Assembly: GCA_002842045.1 (NCBI GenBank)
Contig: PHBX01000026.1
Coordinates: 1 to 64,000, forward strand
Reading direction: 5' to 3'
DNA from: Chloroflexi bacterium HGW-Chloroflexi-3
GTDB lineage: Bacteria > Chloroflexota > Anaerolineae > Anaerolineales > Anaerolineaceae
DNA: 64,000 bases
Under the pieces are notes generated by a model. That model saw only the letters and a list, made by a program, of their open reading frames with translations, was not told where the DNA came from and did no database searches. A program made the translations under genes and the position numbers. Positions 8,853-18,322 of this stretch are shown one piece after another (position 1 is the stretch's first letter; each line of letters opens with the position of its first letter).

Positions 8853-8978
8853 CTTATTTCCTCCAATTCACCTGATAAGAAGATTGCTCTTCCTGAGAAG
8901 GGAACTGTTTGTCCAAAAAAATTTCCTTACGAAGGGCAGCCCGCGAATTATACCAGAATTTTAAAATTTGGGGGGAAA

Positions 8979-10154
8979 TTACTTATCCTGTAATGCAGCC
9001 AAACCAGGCAATATTTTTCCCTCGAGCATCTCTAATGAAGCTCCTCCTCCTGTGGATATATGGGTAACCTTGTCCGATAGACCGGATTGATTAATGGCAG
9101 ACACTGAGTCCCCACCACCTATGATGGATACAGCTCCTGATGCAGCAACTGCTTCTGCAACGCCAAAAGTTCCTTTGGAAAATTTTGGCATCTCGAATAC
9201 GCCCATTGGTCCATTCCAGACCACTGTTCCAGCTCCGGAAATCACCCTGGCATAATTTTCTACTGACCCAGGGCCAATATCCAGCACACGCCACCCAGCT
9301 GGGACATTTTCAACAATTGTTACTTTGCTTTCTGCATCATTATCAAAGGCGTTCCCTAAAACCAGATCAATTGGAAGATGTAATTTATCTCCACCTTTAG
9401 CTAACAACTCTTTTGCTGTTTGAACTGCTTCTTCTTCCACCAGTGAGTCAGCCATTTCATAACCTTGCGCTTTCAAAAAAGTATTAGCCATACCACCGCC
9501 GATCAAAACAGCATCCGCTTTTTGTATTAAATTGTCGATCACACCGATTTTGTCACTGATCTTAGCACCACCCAGAATGGCTACAAAGGGTCTTGCAGGA
9601 TCAGCAATAGCTTGACCCAAATATCGAATTTCTTTTTCCATCAGGAACCCTGCGACTGCTGGTAGGTGATGGGCTACCCCTTCAGTTGAAGCATGAGCAC
9701 GATGGGCTGATCCAAATGCGTCATTGACATAAATATCTGCTAATTTTGCAAATTTCATTGCCATTTCTGGGTCATTTTTTTTCTCTGCTTTATAAAAACG
9801 AGTATTTTCCAAAACCAGAACTTCACCAGGTTGTAATTTTGCAGAAGCAGCTTCTGCTACTTCTCCGACGCAATCCTCAGCAAAAAATACTTTATTTGGA
9901 ATTAATGTTGCCAAATGTTTCGCAACCAGGGCTAATGAAAATTGTGGATCTGGTTCATCCTTCGGGCGACCAAGATGCGAAAATAAAATCACAGCTGCCC
10001 CCTGTTCCAACAAATAATTGATCGTTGGTAACACTGCTGTCATGCGAGTATCATCTTTTATCTTTCCCTCTTTGATCGGGACATTAAAATCAACCCGCAC
10101 CAATATTTTTTTTCCCTTGACATCGATATCGGTAATATTTTTTTTGTTAAACAT
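8979..10154 (-). CDS. pgk: Phosphoglycerate kinase
   Basis: Interconverts 1,3-bisphosphoglycerate and ADP with 3-phosphoglycerate and ATP in glycolysis. The signature [18 protein letters not shown] is near residue 15, the substrate-binding segment LFSHLGRPK at about 60, the hinge and nucleotide segment [17 protein letters not shown] at about 190, and [11 protein letters not shown] plus [13 protein letters not shown] at the C-terminus. At 391 aa it is full length. ATG 10154 has AGGAAAATT upstream. It follows gap on the same strand, separated by a 113-base gap containing a terminator-like hairpin. Confidence 0.97.
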   Translation of the reverse strand: MFNKKNITDIDVKGKKILVRVDFNVPIKEGKIKDDTRMTAVLPTINYLLEQGAAVILFSHLGRPKDEPDPQFSLALVAKHLATLIPNKVFFAEDCVGEVAEAASAKLQPGEVLVLENTRFYKAEKKNDPEMAMKFAKLADIYVNDAFGSAHRAHASTEGVAHHLPAVAGFLMEKEIRYLGQAIADPARPFVAILGGAKISDKIGVIDNLIQKADAVLIGGGMANTFLKAQGYEMADSLVEEEAVQTAKELLAKGGDKLHLPIDLVLGNAFDNDAESKVTIVENVPAGWRVLDIGPGSVENYARVISGAGTVVWNGPMGVFEMPKFSKGTFGVAEAVAASGAVSIIGGGDSVSAINQSGLSDKVTHISTGGGASLEMLEGKILPGLAALQDK

Positions 10155-10202
10155 AATTTTCCTGTTCTTGAATTTAAATTCATGTGGAGTTGATTAAAAA
10201 TA

Positions 10203-10244
10203 ATGCGTATTCTACCGCTGAAATTTCGCGATAAAAATACGCAT
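10203..10244 (-). terminator. Hairpin between gap and pgk (partial terminator or processing site)
   Basis: ATGCGTATT (10203-10211) and AATACGCAT (10236-10244) are exact inverted repeats with a 24-base interior that can fold further. Reading the minus strand, the stem is followed by TATTTTTAATC. It may attenuate pgk relative to gap. Confidence 0.6.
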
Positions 10245-10267
10245 CACAGGTTTTCCTTATTCTATGA

Positions 10268-11317
<1,050 letters not shown>

Positions 11318-11359
11318 TTAATTGTTCGGACAAATTTTACCACTGAATTGTAAAATAGT

Positions 11360-12709
11360 TCACAAATCTGAATTCATCTCGCGGCCAATTGGTCCGGTTC
11401 TTTCATTATATAAATCTAAAATTGCAGATGCAAGTTTTGAGGAATCATGTCTCCATGGTGCTTCAGTATCACTTAGATTCGCACTATAAATTGGGTATTC
11501 TTTAGCGAGTTCATCTTCGATACAAACATATTCAATATCCTCCGGTAATCTCCCATTGCAATTGTCGTTACAGATAACTACATCAAAGATTCCTTTACCA
11601 ATTATTTTCTCAATTGCCTTAATATGATCACCACATGTATAACCTTCAGTCTCTCCAGGTTGTGTGGCAACATTAGAAATCAAAAATCTTAATCCCCGAC
11701 TGGCGCGAATAGCTTCAGAAATGTCTGGAACCAGCAAATTGGGAATGATACTGGTGTACAAAGAGCCCGGACCCACGATGATAATATCAGCATTGAGGAT
11801 CGCCTGTATGGTTGGTGGAAAAGCCAGTGGATTATTTGGTTCCAGCCAAACTCTTTTAATTTTTCCACCCTTTCTGGGTATTTCACTTTCACCTCGAACC
11901 TTTACCTCTTTGTTAGACTCCTGCATCTGCACTTGTGCAACCAGACGCACATCATGCAATGTGGATGGAAATACCTTGCCCTGAACAGCCAGAACGCGTC
12001 CTGACTCCGCTACTGCTTCTTCAAAACTTCCGGTTAATTCGGTCAAAGCAGTAATCAAAAGATTTCCTAATGAATGACCATTTAATCCAATATCTTCACC
12101 AAATCGGTACTGAAAAAGCTGGGTTGTCAATTCTTCATCATTGGATAAAGCTGCCAGACAACTGCGTATATCACCAGGAGGAAGTATGCCAATTCGTCTC
12201 CGTAATTCTCCTGACGATCCCCCATCATCAGCAACTGTTACAATTGCAGTAAGATTGGCTGTGTATTTCTTGAGTCCACGCAATAAAGAAGATAATCCTG
12301 TGCCACCTCCTATTACAACAATTTTTTTTCCTTTATCCAGTTTTTGAAATTGACTGACAGTATCAACCAGATGTTTTCCAGGGCGTAAAAATGGCTTTAA
12401 GAGGGTACGATTGATTCCCCAAACACCAATCACAATCATTAATACTCCGACAAGACCGAAAATTAATGCTCTGATGGGACGTGATAAAAAACGCAAAGAT
12501 AGGAATGCAACCACAGGAAGGTACCAGGTATCCGGAGTATTGCGATACATATCCAGAACAACAACCGCAAATCCCAAACCAATCAACATAGAGCCCAGGA
12601 TTATAAGTAATCCCCACCTTTTTACACCAATTCCAGGAGTAAACCAGCGGAAGAACCGAATTAATTGAAATGTAAACCGTTTCTTGAATGGTAATTGCTT
12701 TGAATTCAT
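11360..12709 (-). CDS. yvcK: YvcK/CofD-like gluconeogenesis factor with N-terminal membrane segments
   Basis: Member of the YvcK family, UDP-GlcNAc-binding proteins required for growth on gluconeogenic carbon and for cell shape in Bacillus. The core has VVIGGGTGLSSLLRGLKK at about 133, TVADDGGSSGELRR, and GDIRSCLAALS, the family's ligand-binding segments. Unlike the roughly 320-residue Bacillus protein, this one has about 110 extra N-terminal residues with two to three hydrophobic segments, so it is probably membrane-bound, as in several actinobacterial and Chloroflexota homologs. ATG 12709 lies 7 bases after a minus-strand TATTAT, implying a leaderless message. Placed upstream of gap, consistent with a role in carbon flow. 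Confidence 0.92.
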   Translation of the reverse strand: MNSKQLPFKKRFTFQLIRFFRWFTPGIGVKRWGLLIILGSMLIGLGFAVVVLDMYRNTPDTWYLPVVAFLSLRFLSRPIRALIFGLVGVLMIVIGVWGINRTLLKPFLRPGKHLVDTVSQFQKLDKGKKIVVIGGGTGLSSLLRGLKKYTANLTAIVTVADDGGSSGELRRRIGILPPGDIRSCLAALSNDEELTTQLFQYRFGEDIGLNGHSLGNLLITALTELTGSFEEAVAESGRVLAVQGKVFPSTLHDVRLVAQVQMQESNKEVKVRGESEIPRKGGKIKRVWLEPNNPLAFPPTIQAILNADIIIVGPGSLYTSIIPNLLVPDISEAIRASRGLRFLISNVATQPGETEGYTCGDHIKAIEKIIGKGIFDVVICNDNCNGRLPEDIEYVCIEDELAKEYPIYSANLSDTEAPWRHDSSKLASAILDLYNERTGPIGREMNSDL

Positions 12710-12716
12710 TGAAATT

Positions 12717-12745
12717 ATAATAATTCGGTTTACAACAAGAGTCAA
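12717..12745 (-). promoter_or_regulatory. Promoter for yvcK (leaderless)
   Basis: On the minus strand TTGACT (12745-12740), a 17-base spacer and TATTAT (12722-12717) form a good sigma-70-like promoter. Only 7 bases separate the -10 box from ATG 12709, so transcription should begin at or next to the start codon. Confidence 0.75.
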
Positions 12746-12905
12746 TAAATAAATAAATAGTTGTGTTATCCTCTCGAATTCATTTGATTATTCAAAACTA
12801 AAATCGATAACCAGAAATTGATCCAAAAAATAACCTTCCGTAAATTCAAATTATTTTCATCCAATTTTCGTGACAAAATGACAATTATTTTTACCAATTT
12901 GGCTA

Positions 12906-12914
12906 TGCTATAAT
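12906..12914 (+). promoter_or_regulatory. Extended -10 promoter for the ROK kinase gene (leaderless)
   Basis: TGCTATAAT (TG at 12906-12907, TATAAT at 12909-12914) is a perfect extended -10 element. The ATG at 12923 begins 8 bases later. No good -35 is visible, as often with extended -10 promoters, and there is no Shine-Dalgarno sequence. Confidence 0.75.
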
Positions 12915-12922
12915 TCTGCTTG

Positions 12923-13870
12923 ATGGAAATCTACGTAGTTTCAGATATTGGTGGTACACAAATCCGGGTTGAATCATATGATGCAGGATCTTTAAACCCA
13001 ATTAATCAAAAAAAAATACCTACCCAGGCAAAAGGCCAATTGCCAGTAGATCGATTAATAAAATTAATTCAGGAAATTAAGGAAAATCATACAATAAAAG
13101 CGATTGCTGTGGCTGCCCCTGGTTTTCTGGATCCAGATTTGGGCATCGTCTATGAAGCACCCAATATTCCTGGTTGGGAAAATTATCCATTAAGAAAAAT
13201 ATTGGAGGATGTTTTCAACATTCCGATATTTTTAGGAAATGATGCCAATCTGGCTGCTCTAGGTGAATGGAAATTTGGGGCAGGCATTGGACATAGTAAT
13301 CTTTTATATCTGACAATTTCCACCGGTATTGGAAGTGGTGCAATTCTAAACAATAATTTATTACTAGGCCACAAAGGTCTGGCAGGTGAATTTGGACATG
13401 TGACAGTATTACCAGGTGGTCCCATGTGCGGATGTGGAAAACAAGGACATATTGAAGCCATAGCATCTGGTACTGGAATATTGAATTATGTAAATGAACA
13501 GATTTCTGCTGGTAGAACAACTATCTTGAGGAAACTTGAGAAAATTACTGGTAAAGATGTCAGTCAGGCAGCGAAGGATGGTGACGGATTAGCGATTGAA
13601 GCCTATAATCGGGCAGGTTATTACTTAGGTATTGCGCTGGCTAATTTTCTACACATGCTCAATCCGTCCATTGTTATTTTTGGTGGTGGGGTCTCTTCCT
13701 CTGGAGAACTTCTTTTCGAACCGATGCGCAAGTCCCTGGAAGAAAGATTGATTTCACCCGCCTATTTGGATGGTTTATCATTCACCATGGCCCAATTAGG
13801 CGATGATGTTGGTCTCAAAGGAGCGTTGGCATTATTGGTTACCAAAATGACTTCAAATCTTCTTGTGTAG
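12923..13870 (+). CDS. ROK-family sugar kinase (glucokinase-like)
   Basis: Likely phosphorylates glucose or a related hexose with ATP. The N-terminal phosphate-binding segment VSDIGGTQIRVE is at residues 5-16, the sugar-binding LGNDANLAALGEW at about 105, LTISTGIGSGAI at about 130, and the ROK zinc site GHVTVLPGGPMCGCGKQGHIEA at about 160-180 (H-x-n-C-x-C-x4-C type). At 315 aa it has the usual length. ATG 12923 is used because the -10 box ends only 8 bases before it. Faces yvcK divergently, fitting a sugar-metabolism neighbourhood. ROK members vary (glucose, N-acetylmannosamine, fructose), so the substrate is not certain. Confidence 0.88.
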   Translation: MEIYVVSDIGGTQIRVESYDAGSLNPINQKKIPTQAKGQLPVDRLIKLIQEIKENHTIKAIAVAAPGFLDPDLGIVYEAPNIPGWENYPLRKILEDVFNIPIFLGNDANLAALGEWKFGAGIGHSNLLYLTISTGIGSGAILNNNLLLGHKGLAGEFGHVTVLPGGPMCGCGKQGHIEAIASGTGILNYVNEQISAGRTTILRKLEKITGKDVSQAAKDGDGLAIEAYNRAGYYLGIALANFLHMLNPSIVIFGGGVSSSGELLFEPMRKSLEERLISPAYLDGLSFTMAQLGDDVGLKGALALLVTKMTSNLLV

Positions 13871-13966
13871 ACTTAAATTCATTCTTAACTTTGAATACCC
13901 AAATATGACATCTACTTGATGTAAAAACCAAGCTCTTTAAAACTAATTAAATATGGAGGAAAATTA

Positions 13967-15283
13967 ATGGAACCCCTGAAAGTGCCCGGACCAAACGCCA
14001 AAGCTTTTATCGAACGTGATCTTAAAGTTGTTTCGCCATCATATCCTCGTGGATATCCTTTTGTAATGGATCATGGGAAAGGTACGGAAGTCTGGGACGT
14101 TGATGGAAATCGTTATCTTGATTTTGCTGCTGGTATTGCTGTTGCTTCGACAGGACATAGTCACCCTGAAGTCGTTAAAGCTATTCAAAGACAAGCAGAA
14201 AAATTTATTCATATTTCTTCGGATTATTATCATGAGAAATGGATCGAGCTTTCTGAAAAATTGGCTGAAATTTCGCCTTTCCAGGAAGATACCCGCGTCT
14301 TTCTTACCAGTTCTGGTACTGAAAGCGTAGAAGGCGCAATAAAGTTGGCAAGATATCACACCAATCGATCCAATTTCATTGGTTTTTTAGGTGGCTTTCA
14401 TGGCAGAACAATAGGAGCTGTCACATTTACTGCCAGCAAACCAAATTACAAACGCCGTTTTTTCCCATTGATGAACGGTGTGACTCATGTCCCATTTCCT
14501 GATCCGTACCGACCCATCTTAAATTTAGAACCTGGACAGGATTATGGTGAAAGAATCATTGAATACATAGAGGAACAGGTATTCGAAAAGATTTTACCTG
14601 CTGATGAAGTAGCTGGTATTCTGGTTGAACCAATTCAGGGAGAAGGCGGCTATATTGTCCCGCCTGCAGGATTCTTTCCAGCCTTGAGAAACTTGTGTGA
14701 TAAACATAACATACTATTAATCGCTGATGAAGTTCAGGCTGGCATGGGCCGCACCGGGAAGTGGTGGTCGATAGAAAATTTTGGTGTTGAACCTGATATT
14801 ATCACCTCAGCTAAAGGAATCGCATCCGGCATGCCATTAGGCGCATTAATTACCAAGAAATCAGTCATGAGCTGGCCGAAGGGTTCTCATGGAAATACTT
14901 ATGGTGGAAACCCAATCGCTTGTGCTGCATCTCTGGCAACGATCAATGCCATTCAAAATGGTTACATGGAAAATGCCCGATTGACAGGCATCTACACGCT
15001 GGAAAAGCTTAAGGACATCCAAAGCAACCATCCATCCATTGGCGAAGTACGCGGAATTGGCTTCATGATCGGTATCGAATTTGTAAAAGACCAACAAAGC
15101 AAGAAATCAGATGATGACATCCGTGATCGTGTTGTCGATCTCGCGTATAAGTATGGATTACTAACTTTGGGATGTGGTAAGAGTGTCATCAGAGTCTCTC
15201 CACCACTCTGCACGACCAAAGCACAGATTGATGAGGGTCTTGAAATTCTGGATTATGTCATTTCACTCGCTGAAAACGGGTAA
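13967..15283 (+). CDS. Class III PLP-dependent aminotransferase (acetylornithine/GABA/ornithine family)
   Basis: Fold-type I aminotransferase of 438 aa. The N-terminus (PGPNAKAFIERDLKVVSPSY) resembles archaeal ornithine/GABA aminotransferase-racemase relatives that begin PGPKAK. Substrate and cofactor features: SSGTESVEGAIKLAR at about 110, GGFHGRTIGAVTFTASK, LIADEVQAGMGRTGKWW at about 255 (Asp to the pyridine nitrogen), and the Schiff-base lysine in ITSAKGIASGMPLG at about 285. ATG 13967 follows GGAGG (13952-13956). The sensor kinase begins 10 bases after its stop, so they form an operon. Which amino donor it uses is not decidable from motifs. Confidence 0.87.
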   Translation: MEPLKVPGPNAKAFIERDLKVVSPSYPRGYPFVMDHGKGTEVWDVDGNRYLDFAAGIAVASTGHSHPEVVKAIQRQAEKFIHISSDYYHEKWIELSEKLAEISPFQEDTRVFLTSSGTESVEGAIKLARYHTNRSNFIGFLGGFHGRTIGAVTFTASKPNYKRRFFPLMNGVTHVPFPDPYRPILNLEPGQDYGERIIEYIEEQVFEKILPADEVAGILVEPIQGEGGYIVPPAGFFPALRNLCDKHNILLIADEVQAGMGRTGKWWSIENFGVEPDIITSAKGIASGMPLGALITKKSVMSWPKGSHGNTYGGNPIACAASLATINAIQNGYMENARLTGIYTLEKLKDIQSNHPSIGEVRGIGFMIGIEFVKDQQSKKSDDDIRDRVVDLAYKYGLLTLGCGKSVIRVSPPLCTTKAQIDEGLEILDYVISLAENG

Positions 15284-15292
15284 AATTAACCT

Positions 15293-16882
15293 ATGTTACC
15301 TGATTTTCGGGTTCGGCAAAGAGATTATTTATTAGACATTGCCCGGGCTTTAGCCGAGGAGCTTAATCTCGACAAACTTCTAGAAAAGATTCTGAATGTG
15401 TCTGTCGAAATGTTAGCTGGCCAGGCAGGTTTTATCGCATTAAAATCCGAAACTCGAGGATGGCATGTCCGTGTCTGGCATGGATTACCCACGCCACTGG
15501 TGAAATATATCGAACCTTATCTGACCCAAATCACTGAGATTGGGGATAAACCAGGTCAACTAGAACTTACACAAATCAATCAAATCATCAACGAATTAGC
15601 CCGCTCTGGTAGTTTTGGATTGTTGAACGGAGTCGGAATTCCATTGGTCGCGCGTGGCCAGGCTGTAGGTGTCATTTATATCTTTCGGAGTTACTCAGGT
15701 TCATTTTCAGCGAATGATAGAACAATCCTGGGGAGTTTTGCTAATCAGGCAGCCATCGCAGTTCAGAATGCTCTGCTTTACAATCAGGTCAACCAGGAAC
15801 GACAACGCATGTCTGCGCTGCTCGATACAGTGGCGGATGGGATTATGATTTTATCGCCATCACTGCATATTGAACGCTACAACCCAGCATTCCAACGCAT
15901 GTTGCAAATCCCGATAGAAGAAATTCAAAACAAAGAACACAATCAATTGGTTCAATGGATGGAACCTCCAATTGGTATTACATTAGAAGAAGCGGTTGCC
16001 GGTGGTTGGCCATTAACAGCCCATGCGCATTTGTATGTAGAAGGCGATTTAAAGATAGGTAATTCGAAATTGAAGTTGCCGGTCGGTATCACATATGCTC
16101 CGCTCGTTTCTCCGGACAATGTGCTTTTAAATATCATCGCCACCATCAGGGACATTACTCGCTTTCGCCAGGCTGAAGAATTAAAAAGCACATTTATCTC
16201 TATCATCAGTCATGAATTGAAAACACCTGTCGCTTTGATCAAGGGGTATGTGAGCACTTTACGACGTGAAGATGCTCGTTGGGACAAGTCAATTGTACAG
16301 GAGAGTCTATCTGTCATCGAAGAAGAAGCCGACCGGTTGGGTTCATTAATTGAGAATATGTTGGATGCATCTCGATTGCAAGCTGGTGGCTTATCCATAA
16401 AAAGATCAGACGTTTTCCTGCCGGAAATCATTAATCGTATGGCAAAACGTCTTCAAACACAATCCTCATTGCATGAAATCGTAGTTGATATGCCTGAGGA
16501 GTTTCCAATCATTCTGGCGGATGAATCCCGTTTGGAGCATGTTATTTCCAATTTGATTTCCAACGCCATAAAATATTCACCAAAAGGAGAAATCCGAATC
16601 TCAGGACAGATCCGCCCGGATGTCGTAATTGTCTGTGTCAGTGATCAGGGACCTGGAATTGCAGTTGAAGACATACCGCACGTGTTTGACAGATTTTATA
16701 GGGCACCGGATATGGCTCGCAACACTCGTGGAGCCGGTTTAGGATTATTTTTAACACGATCGATTGTAGAGGCTCATGGGGGACAGATTTGGGTTAATCC
16801 TGAATCTGGTAAGGGTGCACGTATCTGTTTCTCTCTTCCGCGTACAACCGATCAACTTCCTCAGAAATTGTCAGTGGTATAA
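15293..16882 (+). CDS. Soluble GAF-PAS sensor histidine kinase
   Basis: Two-component sensor kinase of 529 aa. A GAF domain (about 10-165) and a PAS domain (about 175-285) precede the HisKA dimerisation helix with the phospho-acceptor His in FISIISHELKTPVALIKGYV at about 305. The HATPase_c domain carries the N-box NLISNAIKYSP, the G1 box VSDQGPGIA and the G2 box RGAGLGLFLTRSIVEAHGG. I see no transmembrane segment, so it should sense a cytoplasmic signal. No response regulator lies next to it, so its partner must be elsewhere. Ten bases separate it from the aminotransferase. Confidence 0.92.
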   Translation: MLPDFRVRQRDYLLDIARALAEELNLDKLLEKILNVSVEMLAGQAGFIALKSETRGWHVRVWHGLPTPLVKYIEPYLTQITEIGDKPGQLELTQINQIINELARSGSFGLLNGVGIPLVARGQAVGVIYIFRSYSGSFSANDRTILGSFANQAAIAVQNALLYNQVNQERQRMSALLDTVADGIMILSPSLHIERYNPAFQRMLQIPIEEIQNKEHNQLVQWMEPPIGITLEEAVAGGWPLTAHAHLYVEGDLKIGNSKLKLPVGITYAPLVSPDNVLLNIIATIRDITRFRQAEELKSTFISIISHELKTPVALIKGYVSTLRREDARWDKSIVQESLSVIEEEADRLGSLIENMLDASRLQAGGLSIKRSDVFLPEIINRMAKRLQTQSSLHEIVVDMPEEFPIILADESRLEHVISNLISNAIKYSPKGEIRISGQIRPDVVIVCVSDQGPGIAVEDIPHVFDRFYRAPDMARNTRGAGLGLFLTRSIVEAHGGQIWVNPESGKGARICFSLPRTTDQLPQKLSVV

Positions 16883-16917
16883 TCTTCCCCATATTAAATT
16901 TTACAGAGAGGCCTTTT

Positions 16918-18273
16918 ATGCCAAAAACACAAATTAGTTGTCCTCGCTGTCGCACACCCATGACAGCTGAAATTCAGCAATTATTCGATTTGAACACCGA
17001 TCCAGAAGCAAAGCAAAAATTACTGAGTGGTGCCGCCAATATGATTCAATGCCAGGCATGCGGTTATCAAGGCTTATACCCTACCCCGATTGTTTATCAT
17101 AATCCTGAAAAAGAAATGTTATTAACCTTCTTTCCACCGGAATTAGGTGTATCCATCAATGAACAGGAAAAAATGGTAGGTCCATTAATTAAACGAGTGG
17201 TAAATGATTTGCCAATGGAAAAACGCAAAGCGTATTTATTTCAAGCGAAAAGCATGCTTACTTATCAGACGATGATGGAGAAAATTCTGGAAGCGGATGG
17301 CGTTACAAAAGAAATGCTCGATGCACAACAGAAAAAATTACAGCTTATTCAGAGATTACTGTCCACTGCAAGCACAGAATCAAGAAAAGAAATTATTAAA
17401 CAGGAAGAAGCTCTAATTGATGAGACATTTTTTGGCTTATTGAACCGCCTGGTTGAAGCAACAGTAGCACAGGGGGATAAGCAATCTGCGCAACAATTAG
17501 CTCTATTCCAACAAGAATTACTTCAGGAAACGAAAGTTGGCCAGGAAATCCAGGAAAAAATGAAATCTTCCCAAAGAGCCATGGAAGATTTACAGGAAGC
17601 AGCAAAAGCAGGTCTGACAAGAGAAAAACTTTTGGATCTTTTTATTGATGCACCAGACGAAATTTACACCAACACGTTGATTGGTATGGTTCGCTCTGGT
17701 CTCGATTATGAATTCTTTCAGATTCTTTCACAAAAGATCGAAGCTACTTCCGATTCTGAACAAAAAACAAAATTGTCAGTTTTAAGAGATTTTCTGGTTG
17801 AAGTAACCCGTCAAATCGATGCACAAATTCAGGAAGAAAAAAAACATGCCAAAGAAACGCTCAATAAGATTATAGCTGAAGTAAACATTGAAGTCGGATT
17901 GGAAAAATATGGCAACGAATTGAACGACTTTTTTGTAGAGGCTGTCCAGGAAAGTTTACAGGAAGCACGCAAAGAAGCCGATCTAGAAAAAATTTCCAAA
18001 CTGGGTCAATTAAACAGCATGATTGAAGAAGCCAGTAAATCCCCTGCCGAAATTCAATTCATTGAAACATTGCTTAAAGCACCTGATGCTGAATCAATTA
18101 AATCTTTATTAAATGAAAAGCCCGAAGTTATCAATGATGAATTTTTACAATTATTGGCTAATCTGATCAATCAGACAGAGCAACAAGGAAACCAACAGGC
18201 ATTGGTAACCAAGCTTAGAGAAATTCAAAAAGTTGTCACAAAAGCTCTCATGGCTAAGAATTTGAAAGCCTGA
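16918..18273 (+). CDS. CpXC domain protein with long helical region
   Basis: The N-terminus holds the CpXC zinc-ribbon pattern: CPRCRTPMTAEIQQLFDL at residues 6-23 and CQACGYQG at about 44-51, giving two paired-Cys knuckles. The body (about 100-451) is almost entirely charged amphipathic helix with many E, K and Q residues, so coiled coils or helical repeats are likely. No signal peptide or membrane segment. CpXC proteins are frequent in Chloroflexota but have no settled function. ATG 16918 has an AGAGAGG upstream. A terminator follows directly, so the gene may end the aminotransferase-kinase operon or stand alone. Confidence 0.8.
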   Translation: MPKTQISCPRCRTPMTAEIQQLFDLNTDPEAKQKLLSGAANMIQCQACGYQGLYPTPIVYHNPEKEMLLTFFPPELGVSINEQEKMVGPLIKRVVNDLPMEKRKAYLFQAKSMLTYQTMMEKILEADGVTKEMLDAQQKKLQLIQRLLSTASTESRKEIIKQEEALIDETFFGLLNRLVEATVAQGDKQSAQQLALFQQELLQETKVGQEIQEKMKSSQRAMEDLQEAAKAGLTREKLLDLFIDAPDEIYTNTLIGMVRSGLDYEFFQILSQKIEATSDSEQKTKLSVLRDFLVEVTRQIDAQIQEEKKHAKETLNKIIAEVNIEVGLEKYGNELNDFFVEAVQESLQEARKEADLEKISKLGQLNSMIEEASKSPAEIQFIETLLKAPDAESIKSLLNEKPEVINDEFLQLLANLINQTEQQGNQQALVTKLREIQKVVTKALMAKNLKA

Positions 18274-18286
18274 GCGAAAACTGATG

Positions 18287-18320
18287 AGAGACTGAACTTC
18301 AAAAATCAGTCTCTTTTTTT
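18287..18320 (+). terminator. Terminator after the CpXC gene
   Basis: AGAGACTGA (18287-18295) pairs with TCAGTCTCT (18306-18314) around a 10-base loop and is followed by a run of T. The reverse strand has no T-run, so it serves the plus-strand gene only. Confidence 0.88.
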
Positions 18321-18322
18321 AA

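Noticed and set aside
10203..10244. Hairpin between gap and pgk considered as a riboswitch
   Set aside because: It is a simple inverted repeat followed by a T-rich tract and better fits a partial terminator.
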